From contig NC_071331.1 of the NCBI RefSeq assembly GCF_010183535.1, forward strand, positions 16,926,001 through 16,990,000: a stretch of DNA of 64,000 bases. The letters are read 5' to 3'. This document shows positions 12,795-23,409 of the stretch, in pieces; position 1 is the first letter of the stretch, and every line of letters starts with the position of its first letter. The translations under genes and the position numbers were made by a program. The notes below the pieces were generated by a model. The model saw only the letters and a program-made list of their open reading frames with translations, did no database searches and was not told the origin of the DNA. This DNA is from Caenorhabditis remanei. Lineage: Eukaryota > Nematoda > Chromadorea > Rhabditida > Rhabditidae.

Positions 12795-13070
12795 ATCTAT
12801 TCTCTTCTTTTTCCCCTTTTCCCAACTGTTTTTGTGATTCCTTTTTTGTGATCCTATCGACATTTCCCGCCCATTACTTCTACTTCTCCTCCAAACACCC
12901 TATCCAACTGAAATTCTGTATGCATACCACTTCATCTTCTCATTTCATTTTTTAAGAGTTCTTCACAAAATGTATCCAAAAATAAAGTAGACACGATCAG
13001 GTTTCAAGTGAGCCAATACTTCAAAAACAGCAATAAAAAGAGCCGGAAGACAGGTCGAATTCTGCAGAAA

Positions 13071-15667
13071 ATGAAGATCATCTTCAATTTCCTTATTTTA
13101 ACTCTGTTCTCTTCTGTGAAATGTATGAATAATGATGATGATGACTCATGGAAAGAGCTATATTTTTCATTAAGAACTGATGGGGTAAGTCACAAATAAA
13201 AGAGTGTTTTGAAATAGGTTTACTCACGAGATTCCAGATAAATAAAACATGAAATCAAGTGAATAAAATATGAGTTGAAGGAGGATTTTTCAGATTCACA
13301 CGATCCAAAAAATGTTTCATTCAATTAGATTACAAGAACTTATTAGCAATGATCTGACAGAAAATTTTCCCTGTTTGGACTTTCCAAATTTTCAAACATT
13401 CGGCAAAACAAATTCTAGACATTTCCTTGGACTCTGCTTTCCGAAAATATGATTTTTATTCCCCGACGGAGATCTGTTATCTGAATTTTTAAAGCCGACC
13501 TAGAAATATACATCAGAAACGCTTGGTCTTCGATTCCAATGGAACCCGTTTTGGAATTTTTGCAAGCACTTGAGAGAAATTACGTGGTTCGGGAACATTT
13601 AGAAATCTGGCAAGCATAATTTAAATGGATTTTGAAAGTAGAGAACATAGTTTATTCTGAAACTTCTAAAAGACGAACACTCAAGTTTTTTCGGTTTTGA
13701 AACGTTGGTGTTTTATTGTCTCTTTAGCAGAGTTATTCGCTTTTTAAGTGTTTTGTTTCGGAATGAGAAAATACTTTTCAGTACCTCATAAAAATGCAAA
13801 CCATTTCTAGTCGAATCTTCCAGGATTCCCGAAATCTGAAAACCTGAAAACAGTCTCATGATTTTCAGATGTAGTCCGATAAAAGAGAATTGAAATTTCC
13901 TTTTGGAGATGCTTATCTTGTCTGTAGCCATTTGTAATCTTGCGTAATCCATTTGATCTCACATCTTCGAATTGAATTTTAACATGTTCGTTCGAAAATT
14001 CGAACTTCAAAATTTGCCTTGATAAACTGTGAATGAATTATGAATGTCTAGACTACATTCAGTGGGAAAGAGAGAGAAATGTGCCTTGACTTGTTTTCAA
14101 TTAGACCAAGTTGGAAGCTGACTATTTTCAGAAAGTAAAAACAAAACTTCTGATTGAAAATATTTTTGTATTTGGACAAGTTATTTTGGGCTTTTTCAGA
14201 AAACATAAATTCTGAATCTGCTAAAAAAGGAAAGTATTTCAGAATGGAACCATAAAAAGTGCTCATATTCAATGGACGGATCGTTTTGATGACACGTTTG
14301 CCTATGCTTACACAAACGAAAACAGATCGGATCTGAAATTTTTGTGAGACTTGATTCGGAAATAAGTGAACAATCAGTCATACTTTCAGATATGACAAAC
14401 CTCGTCCAGAACTGTTTGTCACTAATAAATTCATCCTGGAAGCGTTCACTCAGTTCCTGGATTTCTTTCAAAATAGAACAAAAATTTCAAAAGTAACCGT
14501 GACAATTCCCTCGATGACTGATGACTTGAAGAAAGTGACAAAGAGAAAAAATAAATATGCGACGAAGCCAGAAGTCGATTCATTTCGTTTCAACTCTTAT
14601 GATTCATTCCTCTATACAGAGTTTTTGAGACTTTCGTCTGGAATTCCAAAACAATTCAAAATTTCATTTTTCTATTTCCCGGAGAGAACTGAGAATATTC
14701 TAAATGGAACTATTTTGTACCATCCAAAAGTCCGGAAAGTAACAGAATTGGATCTCCGAACTGTTGAAAGTGATACGAGTGATTCAGCATTACAACAATT
14801 GGAATGTGAATCTATTATTGTTCGATCATCAACTATCACGAATGCTGGAATTAATAAGGTTTTGAAGGTAAGAAAGTTGGAGAAAGTTTCCACTGAAATA
14901 AGAAAAATTACAGGAAATTGTATATTACATTTTGGAAAATCTTTTGAAACATTAGTTAGTTATCCATCGGGTTAAAAATATTGATAAAAAAGATCAAAGT
15001 TTTCTAATTGATTTATTCTGGGAATGAAAATTCATTACCATTTCAATTTCATTCCGTCTTTTGAAATCGAGAAGCAAGGAAACAAAACGAGGAAGTTCTT
15101 ATGAAATTTCGCAGATTTCTATCAATTTTCCGACGGCTTTTTCGAATAAGACTGATGTCTTACAGAACTTTTTCAATTTCAGAAAAAAGGAACATGGATT
15201 CAGCAGGCTTTTCATCAAAACTAACTTCACTAGGATGGTTTTTGAAAAGTTATCTTTGTATCGATACTGAATATTTAGGTCAAAAAGTTGTTTTGATGAC
15301 TTTATTGTCGACTTTAGTTTCGAGGTCTATTCTGTAACAAGCCAAAACCATATTTATCCAGTCTAGAGAAACATTCTGCACTAGAACCTGGTCATTAACA
15401 ACAAATACATTACATAATAAAACCCTAATACACTTTTTTGTTACAATTCAGGAATGGCAAGACGGATTACGATCTACTAGATACCTGAAAGTGGTCAGTG
15501 ATGATGTCCAGAAGGCGGAGATTATGGATGGAGTATCGAAGAGAACATTGCAACGTGGCGTCTGGGAAATCAAGAATCGGTACAATGCGTCAGCTACAGT
15601 AACCGTCAGTCGTGTTCCCACAAATCTCTATGACTCGAAACCAACCTTCGAGTTTGCTGTTTCTTAA
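13071..15667 (+). CDS. Predicted secreted protein with FBA_2-like domain
   Basis: Four exons (13071-13184, 14243-14343, 14390-14867, 15452-15667) join in phase for 302 residues. The first ~19 residues (KIIFNFLILTLFSSVKC) are a convincing signal peptide, and an acceptor ends 4 bases before the ATG. Several N-x-S/T sites follow. The C-terminal half (about residues 190-260) has the pattern of the F-box-associated FBA_2 domain of worm F-box-B proteins: variable leucine-rich strands, then N-x-x-L-K-x-W-x-x-G (NKVLKEWQDG), then a strand ending in YLKV. There is no F-box. F-box proteins work in cytosolic SCF ubiquitin ligases, so an exported FBA_2-like domain must do something else, or the signal peptide is a misread. 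Introns 1 and 3 are long (1.06 and 0.58 kb). No function is assigned. Confidence 0.7.
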
Positions 15668-16186
15668 CTCCTTCCTGCTTTCTCGATATTTTGTGTATTC
15701 TTTGAAATATGCCCTTCTGTCAAATAAATTGAAATGAATTACGTCGAAACAAGTTCCCAGTTGAATCGGTGGTCTTTACGTAAACGCTGAAAGATTCTGG
15801 CAGGTAGATAAGTGGAGGAAGCCTAGTTCAGTGGTCACTGCTTCGGTAGCATCCTTGTGTCATTCGTTTGTAAAGCTTACGTTCTTTTTTGTTTTAAGAT
15901 TCATGCCTTTTCAGAGAAGTTTCTGAATCTTCCTTTTTAAAGTCCCGGGTATGATCATTTCTCAGCATGAATTTAGCTTCTCACTACCATCAAATCCTGC
16001 AGAAACTTCAGGTGTTCGTGTTCTTTGTGTGACCTTTTTATTAATATGTCTCCATCCAATCGTTGTCTTTTTCATCTTCGAAATGAGATAAACAGCTCCG
16101 TTTCGCCTTCTCTTTTCATTGTTTCTATCCGTTTTTTTCTCGGTCAAACTCATAAAACTCACCTTTTTGTTTCCGATACTGATCAG

Positions 16187-17726
16187 ATGACCCATTCCGG
16201 AGATCGGGAGCCATTATTGCGTCAGGACAGTGGCGAATTTGAAGGTGGAAAAGAAGAGATTTTGGAGATGTTTGAGGCGTGTTACATGAATTGTTTGAAG
16301 TTCTACTATGGTAAGAAAGGTTTGTTTTCTTTTTTAAAGAGCGCTGAGTGGTTATATTAAATAATTTCAGAAAGATTTATTCCAAAAGCTGTCTTTGTGG
16401 TAATTAGTATATTCTCTATTATTTTTGCAATGGATCAATATAAACTTTCAATGAGAGAAATCGAATCGAAAGAATGCAATGATCCACTTTCTGAGTGTGA
16501 GAATATTCCATTCAAGGAGACACTTGTTTCTCCGTTTTACAACTATCTTCAAGATTTTACTGTAAGTTATTTGAACGAGCAGGATACTGTTAAAACCAAC
16601 TGGATTTTTTTCAGATTAGCCCTCGATATGATATCTCTTTGTCTTCTCCCCAAAGTGATATCAACAGTTGGAACTGCAACCGTTTGTTACATCGATGATC
16701 CAGTAAAGTTCAAGGCGGATAACAGATCAATCACTACTGAAACTTACAATGACAGGTGAGTCCATTCAGGTAGAGCAATAGTATCTACAGATTGTTTCAG
16801 ATTTTGCGAGAAAAATGAAATGAAGTCATTCGAAATGGTAAAATATTATTTGAATGAAAATTTCGAGAACTTGATTGTAACTAGAAATCCATACGATAGA
16901 TTTATCTCTGGTTTCACTGAGAAGTGTGTCAAGTGAGTTTCCTCGGAAGAATCTGAAAAAATATTTCTTATTTCTCGAATAGTTTCAGTTCTCTTGATGA
17001 AAATTACTGTCATGGATGTGGAACTGATATGCGATGTTTTCTTCAAAAAGAATATCGTCGTCTCATGAGAATGACCATGCTCTTTCCAGTTTACACTGTT
17101 GCTGACACTCATTTTGCGCCTCAAACATGGTGATTTTGAATTTCTGTTCATACTCTCAAAAGATCAAATGCCATTCTGCAAAAAGTGCAGATAAATATCT
17201 CCGAATTGGAAATTTTCGAAAATCGTCAAGGCATTTTGAAATGGAAATTCTCCCAGTTCCTCGTTTTTCTAATGTTTGAACATTAGAAATCAAACGATTC
17301 GGATGTATGTTTCCTAAATTCAGAAGAAAAGAGAGAGAGATCAATTCCATTTTTTATCGAAATAATCTTTCGGATTTTCAGGTATTGCGACATGAAAAAC
17401 ACCCTGAAGAATTCGACAGTTGTTCGATTTTCCCTTCATGGAGTGGAAAAAATCAAAATGATCGATGACATGTTGAAGTTTTTCCGAAAGAGAGGTGTAC
17501 CAGAAAGGCAATTAGATGAGATAAGAAAGGAGTTGACATGTGAGTTTAACAAGGAAATATCAGATTATTTTGATTGATATTTTCAGTGGGAAAGAATCAT
17601 TCCTCGACAACTGGAACTGCATTGAGAGAGAAATATGAGAAACTGATTAGAGAAGATGAATCGATTCGGAGAGCACTGCATCGAATTTATTATTATGATT
17701 TCTTGTATCTTGGATACGAAATGTAA
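16187..17726 (+). CDS. Carbohydrate sulfotransferase-like, with apparent frameshift
   Basis: Exons 16187-16310, 16371-16561, 16615-16755, 16801-16932, 16989-17129, 17382-17539 and 17587-17726. A short cytosolic tail, one membrane anchor (AVFVVISIFSIIFA) and a lumenal domain give the type II Golgi layout of Sulfotransfer_2 (PF03567) enzymes, which move sulfate from PAPS to glycans. Family blocks are visible: ISPRYDIS, LCLLPKVIST, NLIVTRNPYDRFISGF (3'-phosphate-binding-type block), CHGCGTDMRCF, and a YYDFLYLGYEM end. Oddity: splicing intron 2 (canonical, 53 bp) puts ISPRYDIS in frame, but the next block is in the +1 frame; a 2-base CT loss in the CTCTTT run near 16640 would explain it. It may be a recent pseudogene, an assembly error, or a locus where intron 2 is retained, since the unspliced frame stays open. 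The family is expanded in worms; no specific gene name is claimed. Confidence 0.7.
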
Positions 17727-17993
17727 CCGGCGCATCGATTTATACAATCTCAGAAAGCCAGATGGAATGGTCTCGTTGATATAATAATTCTGGTGTTCTT
17801 CTAATTAAAATGAATTGTTATTCTTGACTTGAATTTCAATACGGGATTTCAGGAAAAATCGTTTTATGCGTTTTGTTGGAAGAAAAAGCAAAGACTCTAC
17901 TTGAGATTGTTTATAAAAAACTTTTAAACAATTCAATTGTGAAAGGCACTACAATTTGTGAAAAGAGAGAGAGAGTGAGGCAGATGAGGTTGT

Positions 17994-20900
17994 TCAATAG
18001 TCGAACTTCTCGCACTTTTGGTCGACTGGGACACGGACGGTGCGCTCCTCCATTTGTGGTTGCTCACGGAGGTTCTGGAGCTTGTCCTCGGACCATTGGC
18101 GGAGTGGCTCACGACGGATCTCACGCATTTGGCGGCGAGCCCAGGAGTTGGAGGATGGAAGACAGTAGACGTCAGTCTAAAAGAATTGATTGTAAAATGA
18201 GAGAGCTAATGGTGACAGGGGTTACCTTTTGCTTCTTGGACTCTTGGCTCTTTCCGTTTTCGCAGCGGAGGACTGACTTCTTGGTGAAGCAGATCTCGTG
18301 TTGGCGTTCGACGGCAACGATTTGCTCAGTTGGCTCATCGTCTTGCTCACGGCGGGATTCTTCGTAGTTCATCTCTTGTTCTTGGTCCTCTTGATCTCTC
18401 TCGATACGGCGGAAGTTCTCCTCTTTCTCGAAGACGTTGCGCTCGAAGTTGCACTTGGAGTCCTTGTACAAGTAGCTCTTGGCGAACTTCTGAAAGAGAG
18501 AAAGTTAGAAAATATTCTGAATAAGAATATCTTACTGGAATGGTGTTCTCTTGGTTCTCAGCATCGTAGAACTCGGTTTCCTTCTCGTTATCGTAGTGTC
18601 CGCAGAGTCCGCATTGTTGGTTTCTGTAGAGAGCAGAGAGGTGGATACGAGCGTTGACTCCATCGAATTGAACGGTGACGTCATCAGAATCGAACTTGAC
18701 GGTGTTCTTGTTGAGCCAGATGAGGTTGAATTGCTTCTTCTCCATCTCAGCTTCTGGTTGGTATTCGAAGTCTTCTCCGTTGACACGGCAGACGAGTCCT
18801 TCCTCAGTCTTGTACATCTCAACCTCGTGTTCTCCGTAGACAACCTTGACGTTCTTCCATTCCTTCTTCTCGGAGATCTTCTTCATGAGGACAACGAAGC
18901 GTGGCTCGTTCTTCTCAGATCCGCAATCCTTGGCGAGAACGGAGTAGCATGGAGTGAATTGGTTACGGTAGGCCACCTCGTCGAAGGTTTGGATCTTGGT
19001 GCTCTTGACGACGCAGTTGGCTTGCTTGGTGGCGTGACGGGCGATCTTCTCCATGACTGGTTTCTGCTCGTAACGGGAGTTTCTTGGTTGATAGTGGATT
19101 TGGGCGGTTGGGAGTTGGAATGGAAGCTCAACGCGCTCGAGGACGGTGGTCTCAACTGGGGTTTCGATGGTCATGTTGACGGTTTGACGTTGACGTGGCT
19201 CGACGTTGAAGGTGGCACGGATGACGTTCTTGCGGCTAGATTCTTCACGGGACTCGATTCTGGAGGTCCATGGGTATTGGGTGCGAAGGTAGGCTTGGAC
19301 CAAGTTCCAGTATCTGGCAAAGTATTGAGCGGATTTTGGCTCGAGCTCGTACTCGACGACAGTTTGGTATTGGTCAAGTCTGGAGGCCTCGACGAGGGTC
19401 TCGTGTTCTGGGGCTTGCTCGATTTGCTTGACGAACTTCTTTTGCTCTTGGGATTGTTGTCCGTTGATGTTGATTTGGATGGTGTTCTCTCCGTAGTTCA
19501 TCTCTCCCAAAACAACGAGTTGACGGTACTTTTGCTCCTTGAGCTCCTCAACGGTCTTTGGGGTTTGTGGGTAGACGTATTGGATAGTGGCGAGGATATC
19601 TTCTCCACGGACTTGGGTCTTGCAGTAGTGGAAGTCGTTGTTGCAGACAGCTTCAGCTTCCATCTTGAGGACGGATGGCTTGACTTCGAGCTTGGCGACG
19701 TGTTGGTAGACCTTCTCGTTTTGGAGCCACTCGAACTTCTTGGTGATCTGTTCTTGGTGCTCTTGCTCGTCGTATTCTGGCTCAGACTCGAGATACTTTC
19801 TTCCGGTGTGCTTCTTGTACTCCTTCTCGTAGCTCTTCTCAATCTTGTAGTTGTTGTACATGTCGAGCTCAAGGATGGCCTCGTAGGTCTCAACAGTTGG
19901 TTTGTAGTAGACCTCAACGTTGTTGTCAACAATCCATTGTGGAATTCTTCCGTTGGTTGGGCGGTTGAGGGTTCCTTGGACACGGATTTGCTTGTACTCG
20001 CGGTCGAGGGATTGGCTGAGTTGTTGGTGGGCTGGGAGCATGTAGGTCATCTCAACTGGCTCTGGGTATTGGCGAGCATCTGGGGTGACGGTGCGGGTGA
20101 AGGTGACTGGACGAGATTGGATCATGGCGATTCTCTTCTCCTCGGATGGGGCGTTGTAAAGGGCGCGGATGACGACCTTGTCTTCCCAGTTCATTCTGAG
20201 TTCAGTGTCGACTGGAGTGTTGAAGACGGCTTGGTGAAGGAACTTGGTTCCAACTTCAGCGATTGGGCAGACGACGGTGAGGGAGAGAACGTGAGTGGAG
20301 GCAACACGTGGCTCAGCTTGGAAGCGGAGGCGGAGTCCATCGAAGCTCTTTCCGTTCTTTGGCTCAAGTTCGAAGGTGATCTTTCCACGGATGGAAGAGA
20401 TGGTTGGCATCTTGGAGGTGAATTGAACTGGAAGTCCCATTGGGGATGGAATTCTGCGGACGGTCTCGTAGAGGAAAGCGGCGTTGGAGGCAGAGAAGTG
20501 AACTCCTTGGGCAAGGTATTTCTCGATATCTCCGATCTCGAGTCTTCCTCCTTGGATCATGGAACGGACAACCTCTGGGATCGACTCGGCGTCAATTGGG
20601 AGGAAGGCGTAGTCCATATCACGGTGTCTGATGTAGAGAAGGGCATGTGGGTCTTGTTCAGATGGTTGACGGCGGGTGATGCGGAGTTTCTCGAGGAGGT
20701 TGCTCAAGAACTCGGTTGGCTTGAAGGATCCGGAGGCTCTCTTTCCGCGGACGACAACTTGTTCAAGTCCGTTCTCTTGAACGTTGGAGAGGAGTTTCTT
20801 GATGATCTTTTCCATGTTCTGTTGGGTGAATCCAACTTGAGCGAAGTATTGGTTCCATTCTCCGGAGAGGACTCCTTCGAGGGAAGCCATCATCTCGGTT

Positions 20901-23196
20901 GGGAGGACAGATTCAGAAGTGAAGAGGGAGGCGAAGTTGGTCTCAACCCCGGATTGGTGGCGTCTGGAGTAGGTGGACCACTTTCCGTAGACAGACTCGA
21001 AACGGTCAATCTCTTGGGAAGAGAATGGAATGTTGTTGAGGAGGGATTGAACACGGGAAGAGAAAGTCTGCTCACATGGGGACTCGTTGTTGGCATAAGA
21101 GCGGAGAAGGGAGAGAGTGAAGGCACGAACTTGTTGGTTGCGTTCTTGTCTGAGTTGGTTTCCGATTTGAGAGAGAACTGGCCACTCTGGTTGAGTGTAG
21201 ATCAATTGGTGGAGAGCAGACATACGGAGGTGTTGTGGTTGTTGACGGTTGAGGTAGATTGGGAGAAGAACACGTTGGATCTTGACTGGCATCTGGTGGC
21301 GGAGACGTCTGAAGGACTCAATAGCTTGAGCACGGATGGTTGTCTCGTATTGCTCGTTGAGGATGATCTTTTCGAGTGGGTAGACGGCGAGGTCGAGTCC
21401 AGCATTGGCGAGGGTCTTCAAAGCGAGAATCTTCTCGTAGCGGGAGGAAGCGGATTCGAATTGTTGGACAAGCTTGTCAACGATTCTTTGCTTTTGGTCA
21501 CGTGGGCACATCTTGACTCCGTTCTTTTGGACGAAGACTCTTGGGGTTTGTCCGCAGACTCCGTTGACGATGGCTCCGTAGGTAAGCCAGCAGGATTGAC
21601 GAAGAGCTGGGAAGCTGGAGGCAACATCGGATTCGCAGAGACGAGCGATATCCTCAGCGATGGCGAGGGATGGGTAGCGCATGTCAACGAGGGTCTTGAT
21701 GGAGACGGAGGCCTTGAGTGGGGTCATGTTCTTGAGGGATTGAGCCTTGTCAACGAATTGTTGGATGGTGACGCGGGTTCCGGCGAGAGCAAGGGTGTTG
21801 AAGTAGATGGAGCGGAGTTGCTCGGCGATCTTCTCGTCCTTGTGCTCAGCAACATGGCGGTAGATTTGTTCGAGTTGTTCCTCGTTGCATTGACGGAGAA
21901 CCTTGACGATTCTGGAGACGGTGTGGGCGGCTTCGAGTTCAGCCTCTCCTTGTTCGATTTGCTTGGCCATCAAAGAGAACATCTTTTGGACCATCTCGAC
22001 CTTGTTTTCAGTCCATTGTGGCATCTGTCTGAGGTACTTCTCCTCTCCGGTTTGAGCCCATTGTTGCTCAGCCCACTCCCAGTCTTGGTTGTAGATAAGC
22101 TCAGAGGTCTTCTCGTTGCGGACTTGCTTGATCTCGGACTTCTTCTCTCCAGCATAGATAAGTTCCATGGTGTTGAGGGTGAAGGCAGAGACGAGTTGGT
22201 GCTTCTCGGAGATTGGGGCGAAGAGATGTTGGGAACGGAGCTCAACAGAGTTGATGAGGAAGTGGGATGGAGTTCCGGTAATGTTGTAGTTCATGACGGT
22301 GGAGCTCATCTTGTCTTGGTCAAGAGTTTGTTGGCAATCCTTGCAGACTGGGGTTTGGACGTGGTGGATGTATGGACGGCGGGAGCATTTGTCGAAGTTG
22401 ATCGACTTGGCCCAACGTTGTTCCTCCTTCTTTTGTTGGCTCTCTTCGATGGTGTAGAGAACCTCGCATTCTCCCTCAAGGGTACGCTGAAAAAATAACC
22501 ATAAGTATTGGTTTATATGACCCTCCTAAGGGTTGAATTCCGAATTTCAAAACTAGAAGTTGTTCTGGAAAGCTAGAAGAATACATACCTCAACATTGGT
22601 GAAAGCATCGAGTTGTTCCTGGTTGTCATTCTTCTCAGCTCCGTCGTGCTTCTCCTTCTTGAGGATGTTGACTTGGAGCATGTTGATGACGGCTCTCTTG
22701 ATGTTCTCAGACCATGGTTGATCATCCTCAGCGAAGCGAATCTCTCTGACGAGTCCGTTCTCGTATTGGAATTCAACTGGCATGCTCAAGAGTTGTTCGT
22801 GCTCACGGTCCATACGGTCGACCTCCTCGAAACGCTCGAATGGGAGCATCTTTTGGGAATTGGTCTCTTGTTGGGAAGTGGCGAAACGGGTCTTCTGGAG
22901 TTGCATGCGGACGGTGTTTCCATCGGTCCATTGAAGGTTGACTTGAGTTTGGAGACGAGAGATTCCTTGTGGGGTGGATGGGATTGGGAGACCAGCAGAG
23001 AGTTGTCCGTTGAAGAGATAGCGGTACTCGCGTCCAGCGCGGAACGATCTAGAAATTGAAGACGTTAGGGGGCTCAGAATATGGTGAAAAAGAAGAAAGT
23101 AACTTACGATTCTTGGATGTTTCTCTCGATCGAACGATCATAGTGGGACGAGGCGAGAACCGCTCCCAGGAGAGCAAGCGCTATGAAGAACTTCAT
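17994..23196 (-). CDS. vit-6: Vitellogenin VIT-6 (yolk protein precursor)
   Basis: Five exons on the minus strand (23196-23108, 23048-22589, 22486-18536, 18489-18226, 18176-17994) give 1648 residues, close to C. elegans VIT-6. It begins with a signal peptide (MKFFIALALLGAVLA). Next come the lipid-binding vitellogenin N domain (to about 650), the middle beta-sheet region, and a VWD domain (about 1338-1500, with CGLCGHYDNEKETEF). There is no poly-serine phosvitin, as usual in nematodes. A dibasic site RGKR ends at about residue 766. Cutting there would leave roughly 88 kDa and 105 kDa parts, fitting the known processing of the vit-6 product into YP88 and YP115. Vitellogenins are made in the intestine, secreted, and taken up by oocytes. 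Codon use is extremely biased, as expected for one of the most abundant mRNAs. Synteny with nucl-1 supports vit-6 over the vit-1 to vit-5 paralogs. Confidence 0.95.
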
Positions 23197-23248
23197 AGTG
23201 GAAGAATCGGTGGGTGAGACCGAGTGAAGAATACGTCAACCAAGTGCT

Positions 23249-23256
23249 CTTTTATA
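23249..23256 (-). promoter_or_regulatory. vit-6 TATA box
   Basis: TATAAAAG on the minus strand, 53-60 bases before the vit-6 ATG, leaves room for a very short leader, as known for worm vitellogenin genes. Confidence 0.75.
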
Positions 23257-23348
23257 CGTGTTCTCGCACTTCGGCAAGATGTCCATCGCAGCATGTTGCA
23301 ATTCTGGAAGTGATGAGAGAGTGCACGGATCGGTGAGACGCAGAGTGC

Positions 23349-23355
23349 TTATCAG
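23349..23355 (-). promoter_or_regulatory. VPE2 site (CTGATAA) of vit-6
   Basis: CTGATAA read on the minus strand, about 155 bases upstream of the ATG. VPE2 is the established vitellogenin promoter element; it contains a GATA core bound by the intestinal factor ELT-2. Position upstream of the TATA box fits a functional site. Confidence 0.75.
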
Positions 23356-23375
23356 TCATCACAGAGAAAGGCAGG

Positions 23376-23382
23376 TGTCAAT
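23376..23382 (+). promoter_or_regulatory. VPE1 site 1 (TGTCAAT) of vit-6
   Basis: Exact TGTCAAT, the established VPE1 heptamer of Caenorhabditis vitellogenin promoters, about 180 bases upstream of the start codon and 21 bases beyond VPE2. Confidence 0.7.
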
Positions 23383-23400
23383 TTTTGAGTGCGGGAGAGG

Positions 23401-23407
23401 TGTCAAT
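23401..23407 (+). promoter_or_regulatory. VPE1 site 2 (TGTCAAT) of vit-6
   Basis: A second exact TGTCAAT, 25 bases from the first and in the same orientation. The two copies sit in near-identical short contexts (AGGTGTCAAT), so this may be a small duplication. Confidence 0.7.
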
Positions 23408-23409
23408 GA

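Noticed and set aside
15821..15860. tRNA A-box-like string (TAGTTCAGTGGT)
   Set aside because: There is no GGTTCRA-type B box at the right distance and no cloverleaf can be drawn.
18551..22498. Long + strand open frame (1315 codons)
   Set aside because: It is the codon-aligned mirror of vit-6; its composition (Leu/Val/Asp/Gly/Trp-rich) matches no protein type, and vit-6 codon bias fully explains the lack of stops.
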